A stretch of 64,000 nt of DNA, taken from NCBI RefSeq assembly GCF_900182745.1, contig NZ_FXTY01000001.1, positions 372,001 through 436,000 of the forward strand, written 5' to 3'. A model generated the notes under the pieces. The model had not been told where the DNA came from. It made no database searches and saw only the letters and a program-made list of their open reading frames with translations. Numbering within the stretch: position 1 is the first letter of the stretch; every line of letters begins with the position of its first letter. The position numbers were made by a program, and so were the translations under genes. This document shows, one piece after another, positions 50,833-59,411 of this stretch. This stretch comes from Shimia sagamensis. GTDB lineage: Bacteria > Pseudomonadota > Alphaproteobacteria > Rhodobacterales > Rhodobacteraceae.

Positions 50833-51530
50833 CGGCCACTCACCTCCGTGCGCGACAGGGTGTGGATCAACAAGTTCACCAACACCGCCAAACCAATCAG
50901 TACAAAACCCAAGGCCAAGGCGAGGGAGAAGTTACCTTTGCCGGTTTCCAGCGAAATCGCCGTGGTCAAAACGCGGGTGGCGTTATCAATATTGCCGCCA
51001 ACAATCATGATCGCGCCCACCTCGCCAATTCCGCGTCCAAACCCGGCCAACGAGGCTGTCAAAAGCGCACGACGTCCGTCCCACAACAGCGTGGCAATAC
51101 GCTGCCAGCGGGTGGTGTTCATGGAGATCAAAAGATCGTGGTACTGCGCCCACAGTTCGCGAATGGCCTGATGCGCAATCGAGGCGATCAACGGGGTCAA
51201 AATGATCACCTGGGCAATGATCATCGCGGTGGGTGTGAACAACAGCCCGAACACACCAAACGGCCCCGCCCGCGACAGCAGCAGATAGACAATCAAACCC
51301 ACCACAACCGGCGGCAGCCCCATCAACGCGTTCATCGTGGCAATCACAAACCGGCGGAAGCGGAACCGACGCACCGCCAACCAACAGCCCAGTGGTAGGC
51401 CAATCGCCGAAGCAATGGCCACGGCCGTCAGTGTCACCTGCAATGAGCGCAGCGAAATCTCGATCAGATCCGCGTCAACTGTGACGATTAATCGGCCAGC
51501 TTCGAGCAGGCCTGCCAATAATTCATTCAT
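50826..51530 (-). CDS. tupB: Tungstate ABC transporter, permease TupB
   Basis: Start MNELLAGLLEAGRL at 51530 is preferred over an in-frame start at 51605, which lies within the structured leader. The 234-residue membrane protein has five to six helices, including LTAVAIASAIGLPLGCWLAV and NALMGLPPVVVGLIVYLLLS, and an EAA-like loop followed by GFGRGIGEVGAIMIVGGNI, a motif typical of TupB/ModB-like permeases. First gene of the operon. Confidence 0.92.
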   Translation of the reverse strand: MNELLAGLLEAGRLIVTVDADLIEISLRSLQVTLTAVAIASAIGLPLGCWLAVRRFRFRRFVIATMNALMGLPPVVVGLIVYLLLSRAGPFGVFGLLFTPTAMIIAQVIILTPLIASIAHQAIRELWAQYHDLLISMNTTRWQRIATLLWDGRRALLTASLAGFGRGIGEVGAIMIVGGNIDNATRVLTTAISLETGKGNFSLALALGFVLIGLAVLVNLLIHTLSRTEVSGRW

Positions 51531-51605
51531 GCAACCGCTCTGGTGCCCCTCCTTGCGGCCTGCCCTCCCGGCGGCCGGAGCTTGCCATTCCCGTGGCAGG
51601 CTCAT
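51531..51605 (-). promoter_or_regulatory. Structured 5' leader of tupBCA, candidate Moco/Tuco riboswitch
   Basis: On the transcript strand, GCCTGCC (51602-51596) can pair with GGCAGGC downstream. Inside lie a TGCCAcGGGAAtGGCA hairpin and a CTCCGG/CCGGGAG hairpin, followed by CCGCAAGG, a GNRA tetraloop closed by C-G pairs, and GGGGCACC, ending 10 nt before the tupB ATG. Nested stems plus a GNRA loop and AAGGAGG sequestered near the start are reminiscent of the Moco/Tuco RNA motif, which controls molybdenum- and tungsten-related genes. This is recognised by eye only. Confidence 0.45.
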
Positions 51606-51864
51606 CTATTGTCATTGTGCCATTTCGCCACTGAAGCAAGAGGGCGGTGTCACTTTCCCCAATCACCCTAACGCAGCCCCCTGAATTGGCGCAAATTGTC
51701 CACTCAACTCCTCGTCAAAATGTCATTTTGTCCCAAGCGTTTTAGGCAGGTAATTGGCCTGAAACAAAGAAACATGTCCAGCTGGTCAAATTTCCCTTGG
51801 CAGAACGTCTTGCTTCAACAACACTCTCCCCAATCGGGAGAAAAGACCAATTGGGAGGACCAAC
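51606..51864 (+). promoter_or_regulatory. Divergent region upstream of the TRAP binding-protein gene
   Basis: Remainder of the 334-bp gap between tupB and the TRAP gene. It contains no gene I can support. Near its end a hairpin TCTCCC/GGGAGA (51825-51841) stands 10 nt before the ribosome site TTGGGAGG (51851-51858). CTCCC could pair alternatively with the ribosome site. Promoter hexamers were not resolved. Confidence 0.4.
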
Positions 51865-52908
51865 ATGACCCTGCGCAAACCTATTTCCAAACTACTGGCC
51901 GCCGGGGCCGCCATCGCGATCAGCGCCACCACCGCACTGGCCCAAGACGTGACCCTGCGTATGCACCAGTTCCTGCCGCCGCAGGCCAATGTGCCAAAGC
52001 TAATTTTGGACGTCTGGGCGGATGCCATCGAGAAAGACAGCGAAGGCCGCATCAAGATCGAACGCTACGCCGCTATGGCGCTGGGGGGCAAACCGCCGGA
52101 GCTGATGGACCAGGCCATCGACGGTGTTGCGGACATCGTTTGGACTGTGGTGGGGTACACCCCAGGTCGCTACCCTTCCACCGAAGTGTTTGAACTGCCC
52201 TTTATGGTCGAAGACGCGCGCGCGGGCTCCTACGCCTATGCCAAGATGTTTGACGCCCACATGAAAGACACCGAATTCCAAAACCTGAAGATCTTTGGCA
52301 CTTGGGTGCACGGTCCTGGCATGTTCCACACCAATGCCGCGGTGTCCTCCCCGGATGACCTTAAGGGCATGAAAATTCGCGGTGGCTCTCGTTTGGTGAA
52401 CGAACTTCTGAAACTGACCGGTGCCTCGCCAATCGGTATGCCGGTACCAGCCGTACCAGAAGCGCTGTCCAAAGGCGTGATCGATGGCACCACCATCCCG
52501 TGGGAAGTGACTGCAGCCCTGAAAGTGCCAGAGCTGGTGGGCAACCACACCGAGTTCGAAGGCAACGCACTTTACACGCTGACCTTTGTGCTGGCGATGA
52601 ACAAAGATCGCTATGACTCCATGCCTGATGATCTGAAAGCTGTGATGGACAAAAACTCCGGCGTCGAATTTTCCGTGTTTGCCGGTGGTGTCATGCAGGA
52701 CATGGACGCACCAGCCCGTGATCTGGCTGTGGCCCGTGGCAACAACATTGTTACCGTATCCGCCGCAGACGCCGCCAAATGGGCCGAGGTTGTTCAACCC
52801 ATCTACAGCACTTGGATTGCCGACATGGACAAGCGTGGCTTGGATGGTCAGGCAATGATCGACGAAGCCAAGGCGCTGATGGAAGAGTACAAAAAGAACA
52901 ACATGTAA
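51865..52908 (+). CDS. TRAP transporter solute-binding protein (DctP family), orphan
   Basis: The 347-residue periplasmic protein has a signal peptide (LLAAGAAIAISATTALAQ), the DctP opening VTLRMHQFLPPQ, and the ligand-binding Arg region KGMKIRGGSRLVNELLKLTGASPIGMP, where the first Arg pairs with the ligand carboxylate. TRAP systems import organic acids with a sodium gradient. No DctQ or DctM membrane subunits follow; a terminator comes 23 nt after the stop. It must share membrane subunits encoded elsewhere or act as a sensor protein. Confidence 0.9.
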   Translation: MTLRKPISKLLAAGAAIAISATTALAQDVTLRMHQFLPPQANVPKLILDVWADAIEKDSEGRIKIERYAAMALGGKPPELMDQAIDGVADIVWTVVGYTPGRYPSTEVFELPFMVEDARAGSYAYAKMFDAHMKDTEFQNLKIFGTWVHGPGMFHTNAAVSSPDDLKGMKIRGGSRLVNELLKLTGASPIGMPVPAVPEALSKGVIDGTTIPWEVTAALKVPELVGNHTEFEGNALYTLTFVLAMNKDRYDSMPDDLKAVMDKNSGVEFSVFAGGVMQDMDAPARDLAVARGNNIVTVSAADAAKWAEVVQPIYSTWIADMDKRGLDGQAMIDEAKALMEEYKKNNM

Positions 52909-52931
52909 CTCACGTCCACACGAACAAGATT

Positions 52932-52960
52932 GGCCGCAGCCCCGCGCTGCGGCCTTTTTT
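52932..52960 (+). terminator. Rho-independent terminator after the TRAP gene
   Basis: GGCCGCAGC / GCTGCGGCC (9-bp stem, 5-nt loop CCCGC) followed directly by six Ts. A strong canonical terminator. Confidence 0.92.
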
Positions 52961-53030
52961 GTTTGCCCTCACGCCTCTGATGCAAAACGACGTCACCATC
53001 ACGCAGACCAGCCAAGCGCCCCGTTCTTAT

Positions 53031-53060
53031 TTGAGTTAACCGCCGCAACGGCCCTACTAA
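53031..53060 (+). promoter_or_regulatory. Candidate promoter for cysK
   Basis: TTGAGT (53031-53036) and TACTAA (53055-53060) are separated by 18 bp and lie 56 bp before the cysK ATG. The -10 area is part of GGCCCTACTAATC, a 13-bp sequence repeated in the same relative orientation upstream of the HU gene. Confidence 0.35.
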
Positions 53061-53115
53061 TCTGCCGCCACGCCGCATAGCTTGATTAGTGAAACTCCCA
53101 GAAAAGGAGGCGCTT

Positions 53116-54180
53116 ATGCCCCGCCAAACCCAAGGCCGCGGCCGCCGTTATGACAGCATTCTGGACACGGTTGGCGACACCCCTGTTGTCCGCCTGAACC
53201 GGATTGCCCCCAAACATGTGAACATGTTTGTCAAATTCGAAGCGGCCAACCCGGCTGGGTCTGTGAAAGACCGCCTCGCACTCAACATCATTGAAGCCGC
53301 TGAAAAGGATGGTCGTCTAAAACCTGGCCAAACCGTGGTCGAAGCCACGTCCGGCAACACAGGCATTGGCCTCGCCATGGTCTGCGCTGCCAAAGGCTAT
53401 CCGCTGGTCATCACCATGTCCGAAGCCTTCTCGGTGGAGCGCCGTCGGCTGATGCGGTTTCTGGGCGCCAAGGTTGTGCTGACTCCCAAGGCGCAAAAAG
53501 GCTTTGGCATGTACAAGAAAGCGCAAGAGTTGGCCGAGCAAAACGATTGGTTCCTCGCCAGCCAGTTTGAAACCGCTGACAACGCCGACATGCACGAAAA
53601 CACCACCGCCCGCGAAATCCTAAGCGATTTTGCAGGCATCTCACTGGATTACTGGGTCACCGGCTACGGCACCGGCGGCACAGTCGCTGGCGTGTCCCGC
53701 GTTCTGCGCCGCGAAAGCCCGGACACCAAGATCATCTTGTCGGAACCCGCCAACGCGGCGCTCGTGGACTCTGGCTACATCAACACCCGCGACGCCGACA
53801 ATCAGGCCACCGAAAGCCACCCGGCGTTTGAACCCCATCCGATCCAAGGCTGGACCCCGGACTTCATCCCTTGGGTGTTACAAGAGGCTCTGGACAAAAA
53901 CGGCTACGATCATCTGATCAAAACACCGGGACCGGATGGCATCCAATGGTCGCAACGCCTAGCGTCCGAGGAAGGCATTCTGGTGGGCATCTCGGCTGGC
54001 GCCACTTTGGCCGCAGCCATTGAGGTTGCACACACGGCCCCAGACGGGTCCAACATCCTTGTGATGTTGCCAGACACCGGTGAGCGCTATCTTTCTACGC
54101 CGTTGTTTGACGGTATTGCTGAGGCCATGTCGGACGAAGAGATCACCATCTCGCATTCCACGCCCAGCGCGCAGCTCTAA
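53116..54180 (+). CDS. cysK: Cysteine synthase A (O-acetylserine sulfhydrylase)
   Basis: The ATG at 53116 is preceded by AAAGGAGG; an upstream GTG at 53089 is ignored. The 354-residue PLP enzyme carries the Schiff-base lysine in NPAGSVKDR (Lys about 52), the substrate loop TSGNTGIG (about 83-90), the PLP-phosphate loop GYGTGGTVAG (about 188) and a C-terminal Ser near LPDTGERY. It makes cysteine from O-acetylserine and sulfide in the cytosol. Its length is slightly above the usual 310-330 because of a short N-terminal Arg-rich extension and a C-terminal tail. Confidence 0.94.
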   Translation: MPRQTQGRGRRYDSILDTVGDTPVVRLNRIAPKHVNMFVKFEAANPAGSVKDRLALNIIEAAEKDGRLKPGQTVVEATSGNTGIGLAMVCAAKGYPLVITMSEAFSVERRRLMRFLGAKVVLTPKAQKGFGMYKKAQELAEQNDWFLASQFETADNADMHENTTAREILSDFAGISLDYWVTGYGTGGTVAGVSRVLRRESPDTKIILSEPANAALVDSGYINTRDADNQATESHPAFEPHPIQGWTPDFIPWVLQEALDKNGYDHLIKTPGPDGIQWSQRLASEEGILVGISAGATLAAAIEVAHTAPDGSNILVMLPDTGERYLSTPLFDGIAEAMSDEEITISHSTPSAQL

Positions 54181-54186
54181 AAACAA

Positions 54187-54214
54187 AAAGGGTCGCTCAA
54201 TCGAGCGACCCTTT
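54187..54214. terminator. Bidirectional terminator between cysK and HU
   Basis: AAAGGGTCGCTC / GAGCGACCCTTT forms a perfect 12-bp stem with a 4-nt loop (AATC), starting 7 nt after the cysK stop. The A/T ends provide U-runs for both converging genes. Confidence 0.85.
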
Positions 54215-54235
54215 CCGTAACAATGATCAGAGCGA

Positions 54236-54523
54236 TCAGCCGTTCACGCTGTCTTTCAGCGCTTTGGCGATGGTCATTTTCACAACCTTGTCCGCGTCTT
54301 TTTTGATCTGCTCACCAGTTGCTGGGTTGCGAACCATACGCTCAGGACGCTCGCGGCAGTAAATTTTGCCAACGCCTGGCAGGGTCACTGCGCCACCAGC
54401 GGAAACTTCGCGGGTGATCAATGCACAAACGGCTTCCAGAGCTGCGCCTGCGGATTTCTTGTCAGAGCCCATTTCTTCGGCCAGAGCGGCAACGAGTTGG
54501 GTCTTGGTCATCGGTTTTGCCAT
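54236..54523 (-). CDS. HU-family DNA-binding protein
   Basis: The 95-residue protein has the HU/IHF fold: N-terminal helices (KTQLVAALAEEMGSDKKSAGAALEAV), a beta-arm region beginning LPGVGKIYCRERPERMVRNPATGE (with the Arg-Asn-Pro-x-T-G-E tip that bends DNA) and a closing helix. It lacks Gly-Phe in the usual GFG position (GVGKIY here), a common alphaproteobacterial variant. Cytosolic nucleoid protein; monocistronic, with its own terminator. Confidence 0.93.
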   Translation of the reverse strand: MAKPMTKTQLVAALAEEMGSDKKSAGAALEAVCALITREVSAGGAVTLPGVGKIYCRERPERMVRNPATGEQIKKDADKVVKMTIAKALKDSVNG

Positions 54524-54570
54524 TTCAGGTCTCCATTAGTCTGCCCGATTAGTAGGGCCTCACGACCGGC

Positions 54571-54609
54571 ATTTAACGGGATGTTGTGGGTGAACACAAT
54601 AAATTGTGT
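54571..54609 (-). promoter_or_regulatory. HU promoter with overlapping palindrome
   Basis: On the minus strand TTGTGT (54599-54594) and TTAAAT (54576-54571) are 17 bp apart, a plausible sigma-70 promoter 48 bp before the ATG. A perfect dyad ACACAAT-AA-ATTGTGT (54594-54609) overlaps the -35 element and could be an operator. Confidence 0.4.
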
Positions 54610-54655
54610 GCCAAAAATCGGTGTTTTTAAGGGTTTTCCACAGATTTCCGTAAGG

Positions 54656-56128
54656 TCAGAGGAACGCAGTCTCATCAAATGACCGTAATTTCCGCGAATG
54701 TAGCCTTTCAAGAGGCATTTCGCGCAAACTTTCCATGGCGCGAATGCCAATCAGCAAATGCCGCGCGACCTGTGTCTTATAGAAGTCTGACGCCATGCCG
54801 GGAAGCTTTAATTCGCCATGCAGCGGCTTATCACTCACACACAACAACGTGCCGTAAGGCACCCGAAAACGGTAGCCGTTGGCGGCGATAGTGGCGCTCT
54901 CCATATCCAACGCAATGGCCCGCGATTGGCTCAACCGTTGCACTGGCCCGGTGTGCTCCCGCAATTCCCAGTTTCGATTATCAATAGTCGCCACTGTGCC
55001 GGTCCGCATCACGCGCTTCAATTCAAAGCCTGACAGCTTCGTCACCTCAGCCACCGCACTTTCCATCGAGGTCTGCACTTCGGCCAGCGCCGGGATTGGC
55101 ACCCACACCGGCAGGTCATCATCCAAAACGTGGTCTTCGCGCAGATAGGCATGGGCCAGCACAAAATCCCCAAGGCTTTGCGAGTTCCGCAAACCAGCGC
55201 AATGTCCCACCATGATCCACGCATGGGGTCGCAGCACCGCAATGTGATCGGTGGCCGTTTTGGCGTTAGATGGGCCCACTCCAATATTCACCAGAGTGAT
55301 ACCCGAGCCGTCTTCGCGTTTCAGGTGATAGGTCGGCATCTGCGGTTGCTTGTCCACCGGTGCAATGGGCGTTTCCGCATCCGTAATTTCCACATTTCCG
55401 GTGCTGACAAAGCTGGTGTAACCAGATTTTGGATCGTCCAGCATTTGTCGCGCATAGGCTTCAAACTCGGTCACATAGAATTGGTAGTTGGTGAACAACA
55501 CGTGGTTCTGGAAGTGCTCAGGATCAGTGGCCGTATAGTGGCTCAACCGCGCCAGCGAATAATCCACCCGTTGCGCCGAAAACGGTGCCAACGGCGCCAC
55601 ACCATTCACAACCGCCGTGCCATTTACAATGTCATCATTGGTGGTCGACAGGTCCGGCACATCAAAAATGTCGCGCAGTGTGAAATCCGCCGCGCCTTCT
55701 TGTGGCACCGTCATATCCGATTGAGCAGCCACAGCAAAGTGCACCGGAATCGGCGTGGTCGACGGCCCAACAACCACAGGCACACCGTGGTTTTCCAACA
55801 AGAGTCCGATCTGTTGTTCGAGGTAATGACGAAACAAATCCGGCCGCGTGACCGTGGTGGCATGCACGCCAGGCTCTGCCACGTGACCAAAGCTCAACCG
55901 GCTATCAATCTGCGCAAAACTGGTCGTTGTGATGCGAATCTCTGGGTAATACGCGCGAATGCGGTGCCCATCTGGCCCTTTGCGCAAGGCGCGGCGGAAC
56001 TGGTCACTCAAGTAGGTGGTCGACAGCTGGTACAGTTCCTCAAGTCGCGCCACGGCGGCTTTGGCATCTGTAAAGGCTTCTGGGGCAGGGACTGCGGGGG
56101 AGTGCACGGGAATATTCTGTGGAGTCAT
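54656..56128 (-). CDS. amn: AMP nucleosidase
   Basis: The 490-residue protein has an N-terminal regulatory domain unique to AMP nucleosidase (about 1-180; RIRAYYPEIRITT, LSFGHVAEPGVH) and a C-terminal nucleoside-phosphorylase fold (TLVNIGVGPSNAKTATDHIAVLRPHAWIMVGHCAGL, MESATIAANGYRFRVPYG with the ribose-binding Met-Glu-Ser). Length matches E. coli Amn (about 484). It hydrolyses AMP to adenine and ribose 5-phosphate. It overlaps adenine deaminase by 4 bp, forming an AMP-to-hypoxanthine salvage pair. Confidence 0.94.
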   Translation of the reverse strand: MTPQNIPVHSPAVPAPEAFTDAKAAVARLEELYQLSTTYLSDQFRRALRKGPDGHRIRAYYPEIRITTTSFAQIDSRLSFGHVAEPGVHATTVTRPDLFRHYLEQQIGLLLENHGVPVVVGPSTTPIPVHFAVAAQSDMTVPQEGAADFTLRDIFDVPDLSTTNDDIVNGTAVVNGVAPLAPFSAQRVDYSLARLSHYTATDPEHFQNHVLFTNYQFYVTEFEAYARQMLDDPKSGYTSFVSTGNVEITDAETPIAPVDKQPQMPTYHLKREDGSGITLVNIGVGPSNAKTATDHIAVLRPHAWIMVGHCAGLRNSQSLGDFVLAHAYLREDHVLDDDLPVWVPIPALAEVQTSMESAVAEVTKLSGFELKRVMRTGTVATIDNRNWELREHTGPVQRLSQSRAIALDMESATIAANGYRFRVPYGTLLCVSDKPLHGELKLPGMASDFYKTQVARHLLIGIRAMESLREMPLERLHSRKLRSFDETAFL

Positions 56129-57948
56129 TTCGCAGCCTTGATTACGTCGGTCATTTCAAATTTTGTCACATCCACCAGCCCGAGATCGGAGATCCGAAGT
56201 TCCGGGATCACCACCAGCGCCAATAAGGAGTGTTGCATATAAGCGTTGTTCAGTGTGCAACCACAAGCCTCCATCGCCTCCACCATATTCTGCGCTTTGG
56301 CCGCCACCTCCGTGGCAGGCGCATCCGACATCAATCCGGCAATTGGCAATTCCACCAAAGCCAATTCCTTACCGTCTTTGATCACAGTAACGCCGCCGCC
56401 AACTTCGCCAAGCCGGTTGGCCGCCATCGCCATCATGTCGTGATCTGTCCCCACCACAATCATATGGTGGCTGTCGTGCGCCACTGTCGAGGCCATCGCC
56501 ATCCGACCTTTGTAGCCAAAACCCGACACAAAGCCATTCACCACATCGCCCGTCGCGCGGTGTCGCTCCACCAGCGCAATCTGTGCGACATCCTTCTCTA
56601 TATCAGCTTGAACCACACCATTCGTGACTGACAAGTCGGCGGTCAATGCCTTGGTTGGCGCCTGATTTTCGATCACCCCAATCACATTGGCAGTAACCTG
56701 GGTCGCGCCGTCCGGTGCTTTGACCTCAAAATCGTCAGCCGTGCGGGCGCGTCCCAGGTTCACGGTTTGGCGTGCATGCTCTGGCCAGTCATAATGCGGA
56801 CAGTCCACAAGTACCTCGCCATCCTGTGCCACGGTCTTGCCGCGCGCAATGACATGCTCAATCGGCAGAGTTTTCAAATCCGAGGTCAGGATTACATCCG
56901 CTCGCCTTCCGGGTGCAATAGAGCCTAAGTCACGCTCCAAGCCAAAATGCGTCGCGGTGTTGATTGTGGCCATTTGCAAAGCAATCAGTGGATCACATCC
57001 ACACTCGATTGCATGGCGCACCACACGGTTCATATGCCCGTCATTTACCAATGTGCCCGAATGGCTGTCATCGGTACACAAGATGAAATTGCGCGGATCG
57101 AGGCCTTTCTCAGTGATCGCCGTGATCTGTGTCTCCACATCATACCAGGCGGAGCCCAACCGCATCATCATGCGCATGCCCTGACGCACACGCGCAATTG
57201 CATCTGCCTCACAGGTGCCTTCGTGGTCATCCGCAGGACCACCCGCCGCATAGGCATGGAAATCTTTGCCCAGATCAGGCGACGCATAGTGCCCGCCCAC
57301 GGTCTTACCTGCGTTCTGGGTTGCAGCAATTTCCGCCAGCATCTGCTGGCTGCCATTGATCACGCCGGGGAAGTTCATCATCTCTCCCAGCCCAACGATG
57401 CCCGGCCAGCCCATGGCTTCGCTCACATCATCCGGTCCAATCTCAAACCCTGTGGTTTCCAGACCCGGCGCAGACGGTGCGCAGCTGGGCATCTGCGTGA
57501 AGATGTTGATCGGCTGCATCAATGCCTCATCATGCATCAACCGCACGCCTTCGAGACCCAGAACATTTGCAATCTCATGCGGGTCAGTGAACATCGTGGT
57601 AGTGCCATGCCCAATCACCGCCCGGGCAAATTCCGCGGGTGTCAGCATGCCGCTTTCGATGTGCATATGCCCGTCGCACAGGCCCGGGATCATATAGCGC
57701 CCATTGGCCTCAATGATCTCCGTCTGAGATCCCTCACAATGGCTGGCATCCGGCCCGACATAGGCAATACGCCCTTCGGCCACGGCAATATCGTGGTCCG
57801 CCAACACTTCGCGGGTGTGCACATTGACCCACTGGCCTTTCCGAATGATGAGATCAGCTGGCTCGCGACCCGCGGCCACGGCAACAAGGCGGGGGGCAAC
57901 ATCTGCCCATGTTTGAAAATGCTTCTGTTCCATGGCCCACGGTGACAT
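56125..57948 (-). CDS. ade: Adenine deaminase
   Basis: The roughly 600-residue amidohydrolase has the metal-binding GLCDGHMHIESGMLTPAEF (about 89-107), TTTMFTDPHEIANVLG, the second-shell GGHYASPDLG, and LCTDDSHSG with the metal aspartate. The C-terminal Ade-specific domain includes HDSHHMIVVGTD. It deaminates adenine to hypoxanthine and ammonia. The start is uncertain: ATG 57948 (MSPWAMEQ) or ATG 57933 (MEQKHFQTW); no clear ribosome site decides. It is first in the pair with amn. Confidence 0.93.
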   Translation of the reverse strand: MSPWAMEQKHFQTWADVAPRLVAVAAGREPADLIIRKGQWVNVHTREVLADHDIAVAEGRIAYVGPDASHCEGSQTEIIEANGRYMIPGLCDGHMHIESGMLTPAEFARAVIGHGTTTMFTDPHEIANVLGLEGVRLMHDEALMQPINIFTQMPSCAPSAPGLETTGFEIGPDDVSEAMGWPGIVGLGEMMNFPGVINGSQQMLAEIAATQNAGKTVGGHYASPDLGKDFHAYAAGGPADDHEGTCEADAIARVRQGMRMMMRLGSAWYDVETQITAITEKGLDPRNFILCTDDSHSGTLVNDGHMNRVVRHAIECGCDPLIALQMATINTATHFGLERDLGSIAPGRRADVILTSDLKTLPIEHVIARGKTVAQDGEVLVDCPHYDWPEHARQTVNLGRARTADDFEVKAPDGATQVTANVIGVIENQAPTKALTADLSVTNGVVQADIEKDVAQIALVERHRATGDVVNGFVSGFGYKGRMAMASTVAHDSHHMIVVGTDHDMMAMAANRLGEVGGGVTVIKDGKELALVELPIAGLMSDAPATEVAAKAQNMVEAMEACGCTLNNAYMQHSLLALVVIPELRISDLGLVDVTKFEMTDVIKAAK

Positions 57949-58127
57949 GTGTTTCAGACATGTTCAACCTCACCGCAGATGAAGCTTTTACGAAAAGTCC
58001 TTTAGGTGGAGCTTGAAGTGAAAAATTAGGGGCAGCCTCCGCCGGCGACACTCCAAAACCGATGTCGCAAACGCGCTTGACCAATGACCGCTCGCAATGC
58101 TCCGCTGCGCAAAACAAGGAGCTGCCC

Positions 58128-58883
58128 ATGTCTGTCACAGAGCTACACCCCAACATCACCCACTGGCAGGAGCGCGTCGATATGGCCGCTGCCTTTCGCT
58201 GGACCGCGCGCCTCAATATGCATGAAGGCGTGGCCAATCATTTCAGCCTCGCAGTGAATGACGATGGCACCCGTTTCCTGATGAACCCCAATCAGAAACA
58301 CTTCGCCCGCATCAAGGCTAGCGACTTGCTGGAAATCGATGCCAACAATCCAGACACACTCACCGGGCCGAATGCGCCGGACCCCACGGCCTGGGGGTTG
58401 CATGGTGGCGTGCACCGCCACTGCCCACACGCACGCTGTGTGATGCATGTGCACTCGATCTTTGCCACGGTTCTAGCCTCTCTGGCGGACAGCACCCTGC
58501 CGCCGATCGATCAAAACTGCGCCACCTTTTATGACCGGATCGTGGTGGACGACGGTTATGGCGGGTTGGCCTTTGAGGACGAGGGAGAGCGCTGTGCCGC
58601 GCTGCTGACTGATCCGAAAAAGAAGGTCATGGTCATGGGCAACCATGGCGTGTTGGTGATTGGTGACAGTATCGCTGACACCTTTAACCGTCTCTACTAT
58701 TTCGAACGTGCGGCAGAAACCTACATCCGCGCCCTGCAAACCGGGCAGCCGTTGCGGGTTCTACCCCATGAGATCGCAGAGAAAACCGCGCAGGAGCTTG
58801 AGCAATATCCGGAGCAAGACGTGCGCCACCTGGCGGAACTCAAGGCGATTTTGGACGAGGAGAGATCAAACTACGCGACCTAA
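58128..58883 (+). CDS. Class II aldolase/adducin family protein
   Basis: Start ATG 58128 is preceded by AAGGAG. The 251-residue protein has the aldolase-II core: NHFSLAVNDDGTRFLMNP, HGGVHRHCPHARCVMHVHSIFATVLASL with the zinc-binding HVH, and MGNHGVLVIGDSIADTFNRLYYFERAAETY with the third zinc histidine. Family members cleave or epimerise sugar phosphates, but many alphaproteobacterial ones without sugar genes nearby are of unknown substrate. It is divergent from adenine deaminase and stands alone. Confidence 0.88.
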   Translation: MSVTELHPNITHWQERVDMAAAFRWTARLNMHEGVANHFSLAVNDDGTRFLMNPNQKHFARIKASDLLEIDANNPDTLTGPNAPDPTAWGLHGGVHRHCPHARCVMHVHSIFATVLASLADSTLPPIDQNCATFYDRIVVDDGYGGLAFEDEGERCAALLTDPKKKVMVMGNHGVLVIGDSIADTFNRLYYFERAAETYIRALQTGQPLRVLPHEIAEKTAQELEQYPEQDVRHLAELKAILDEERSNYAT

Positions 58884-58989
58884 AAACTTTCCATGGCTTG
58901 ACGTGACGTAACGACCTGTCAAGGGTGTGGGCGCGGCAGGATCAACCAACGCCCAGCGGACAATCAGGGCATTCTGTAGGGAGTAGAAC

Positions 58990-59367
58990 ATGGACTATCT
59001 CGACATCCGGATCAAAGAACTGAGCAACGAGCAACAAGAGCATCTGCTGCGGGCAAGCCAACCGTTTGGCCTATTGGGCCTGATCCGCCAAATGCGCCAA
59101 GGGCGCATCGGGTGGCTGTTTTGGGTCATGCTGGTTGGTCACGTCGGCTTTTTGATCCTTGGCATCTCCTTGGCGATGCAGTTTTCGGCCGCAGTTGAGA
59201 CTCAAGATCTCATTCGCGCCGGAATTGGCGGTGCAACCTCTTTGATTATCGCGGTTCAATTGCTGGTTGGCTTGGCGCCGCACTTGCACGCCGAACGCAC
59301 CAAACGGCGCCTGAAGCGGTTGGAAATTTTGATTTTATCACACAACAATGGTGAGTCTCCCGAGTAA
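58990..59367 (+). CDS. Small two-helix membrane protein of unknown function
   Basis: The 125-residue protein has an N-terminal soluble helix (DIRIKELSNEQQEHLLRASQ), two hydrophobic segments (WLFWVMLVGHVGFLILGISLA and a second ending LIIAVQLLVGLAPHLH) and a basic, amphipathic C-terminus with RTKRRLKRLEILI. The sequence GTAGGGAGTAGAAC before the ATG supplies a ribosome site. The organisation resembles small membrane proteins with a DUF6768-like layout, but I do not recognise it with confidence. Confidence 0.75.
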   Translation: MDYLDIRIKELSNEQQEHLLRASQPFGLLGLIRQMRQGRIGWLFWVMLVGHVGFLILGISLAMQFSAAVETQDLIRAGIGGATSLIIAVQLLVGLAPHLHAERTKRRLKRLEILILSHNNGESPE

Positions 59368-59411
59368 GTCGCCTTCCGACACACATATACTTGCCCGTGC
59401 CGGAGTGTCGC

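Noticed and set aside
53050..54559. The 13-bp inverted repeats around cysK as ends of a mobile element
   Set aside because: No transposase, no target duplication, and both copies sit in promoter-like positions in the same orientation relative to their genes.
55130..56242. A 370-codon plus-strand frame opposite AMP nucleosidase
   Set aside because: Shadow frame with no domain logic; the minus-strand gene matches AMP nucleosidase along its length.
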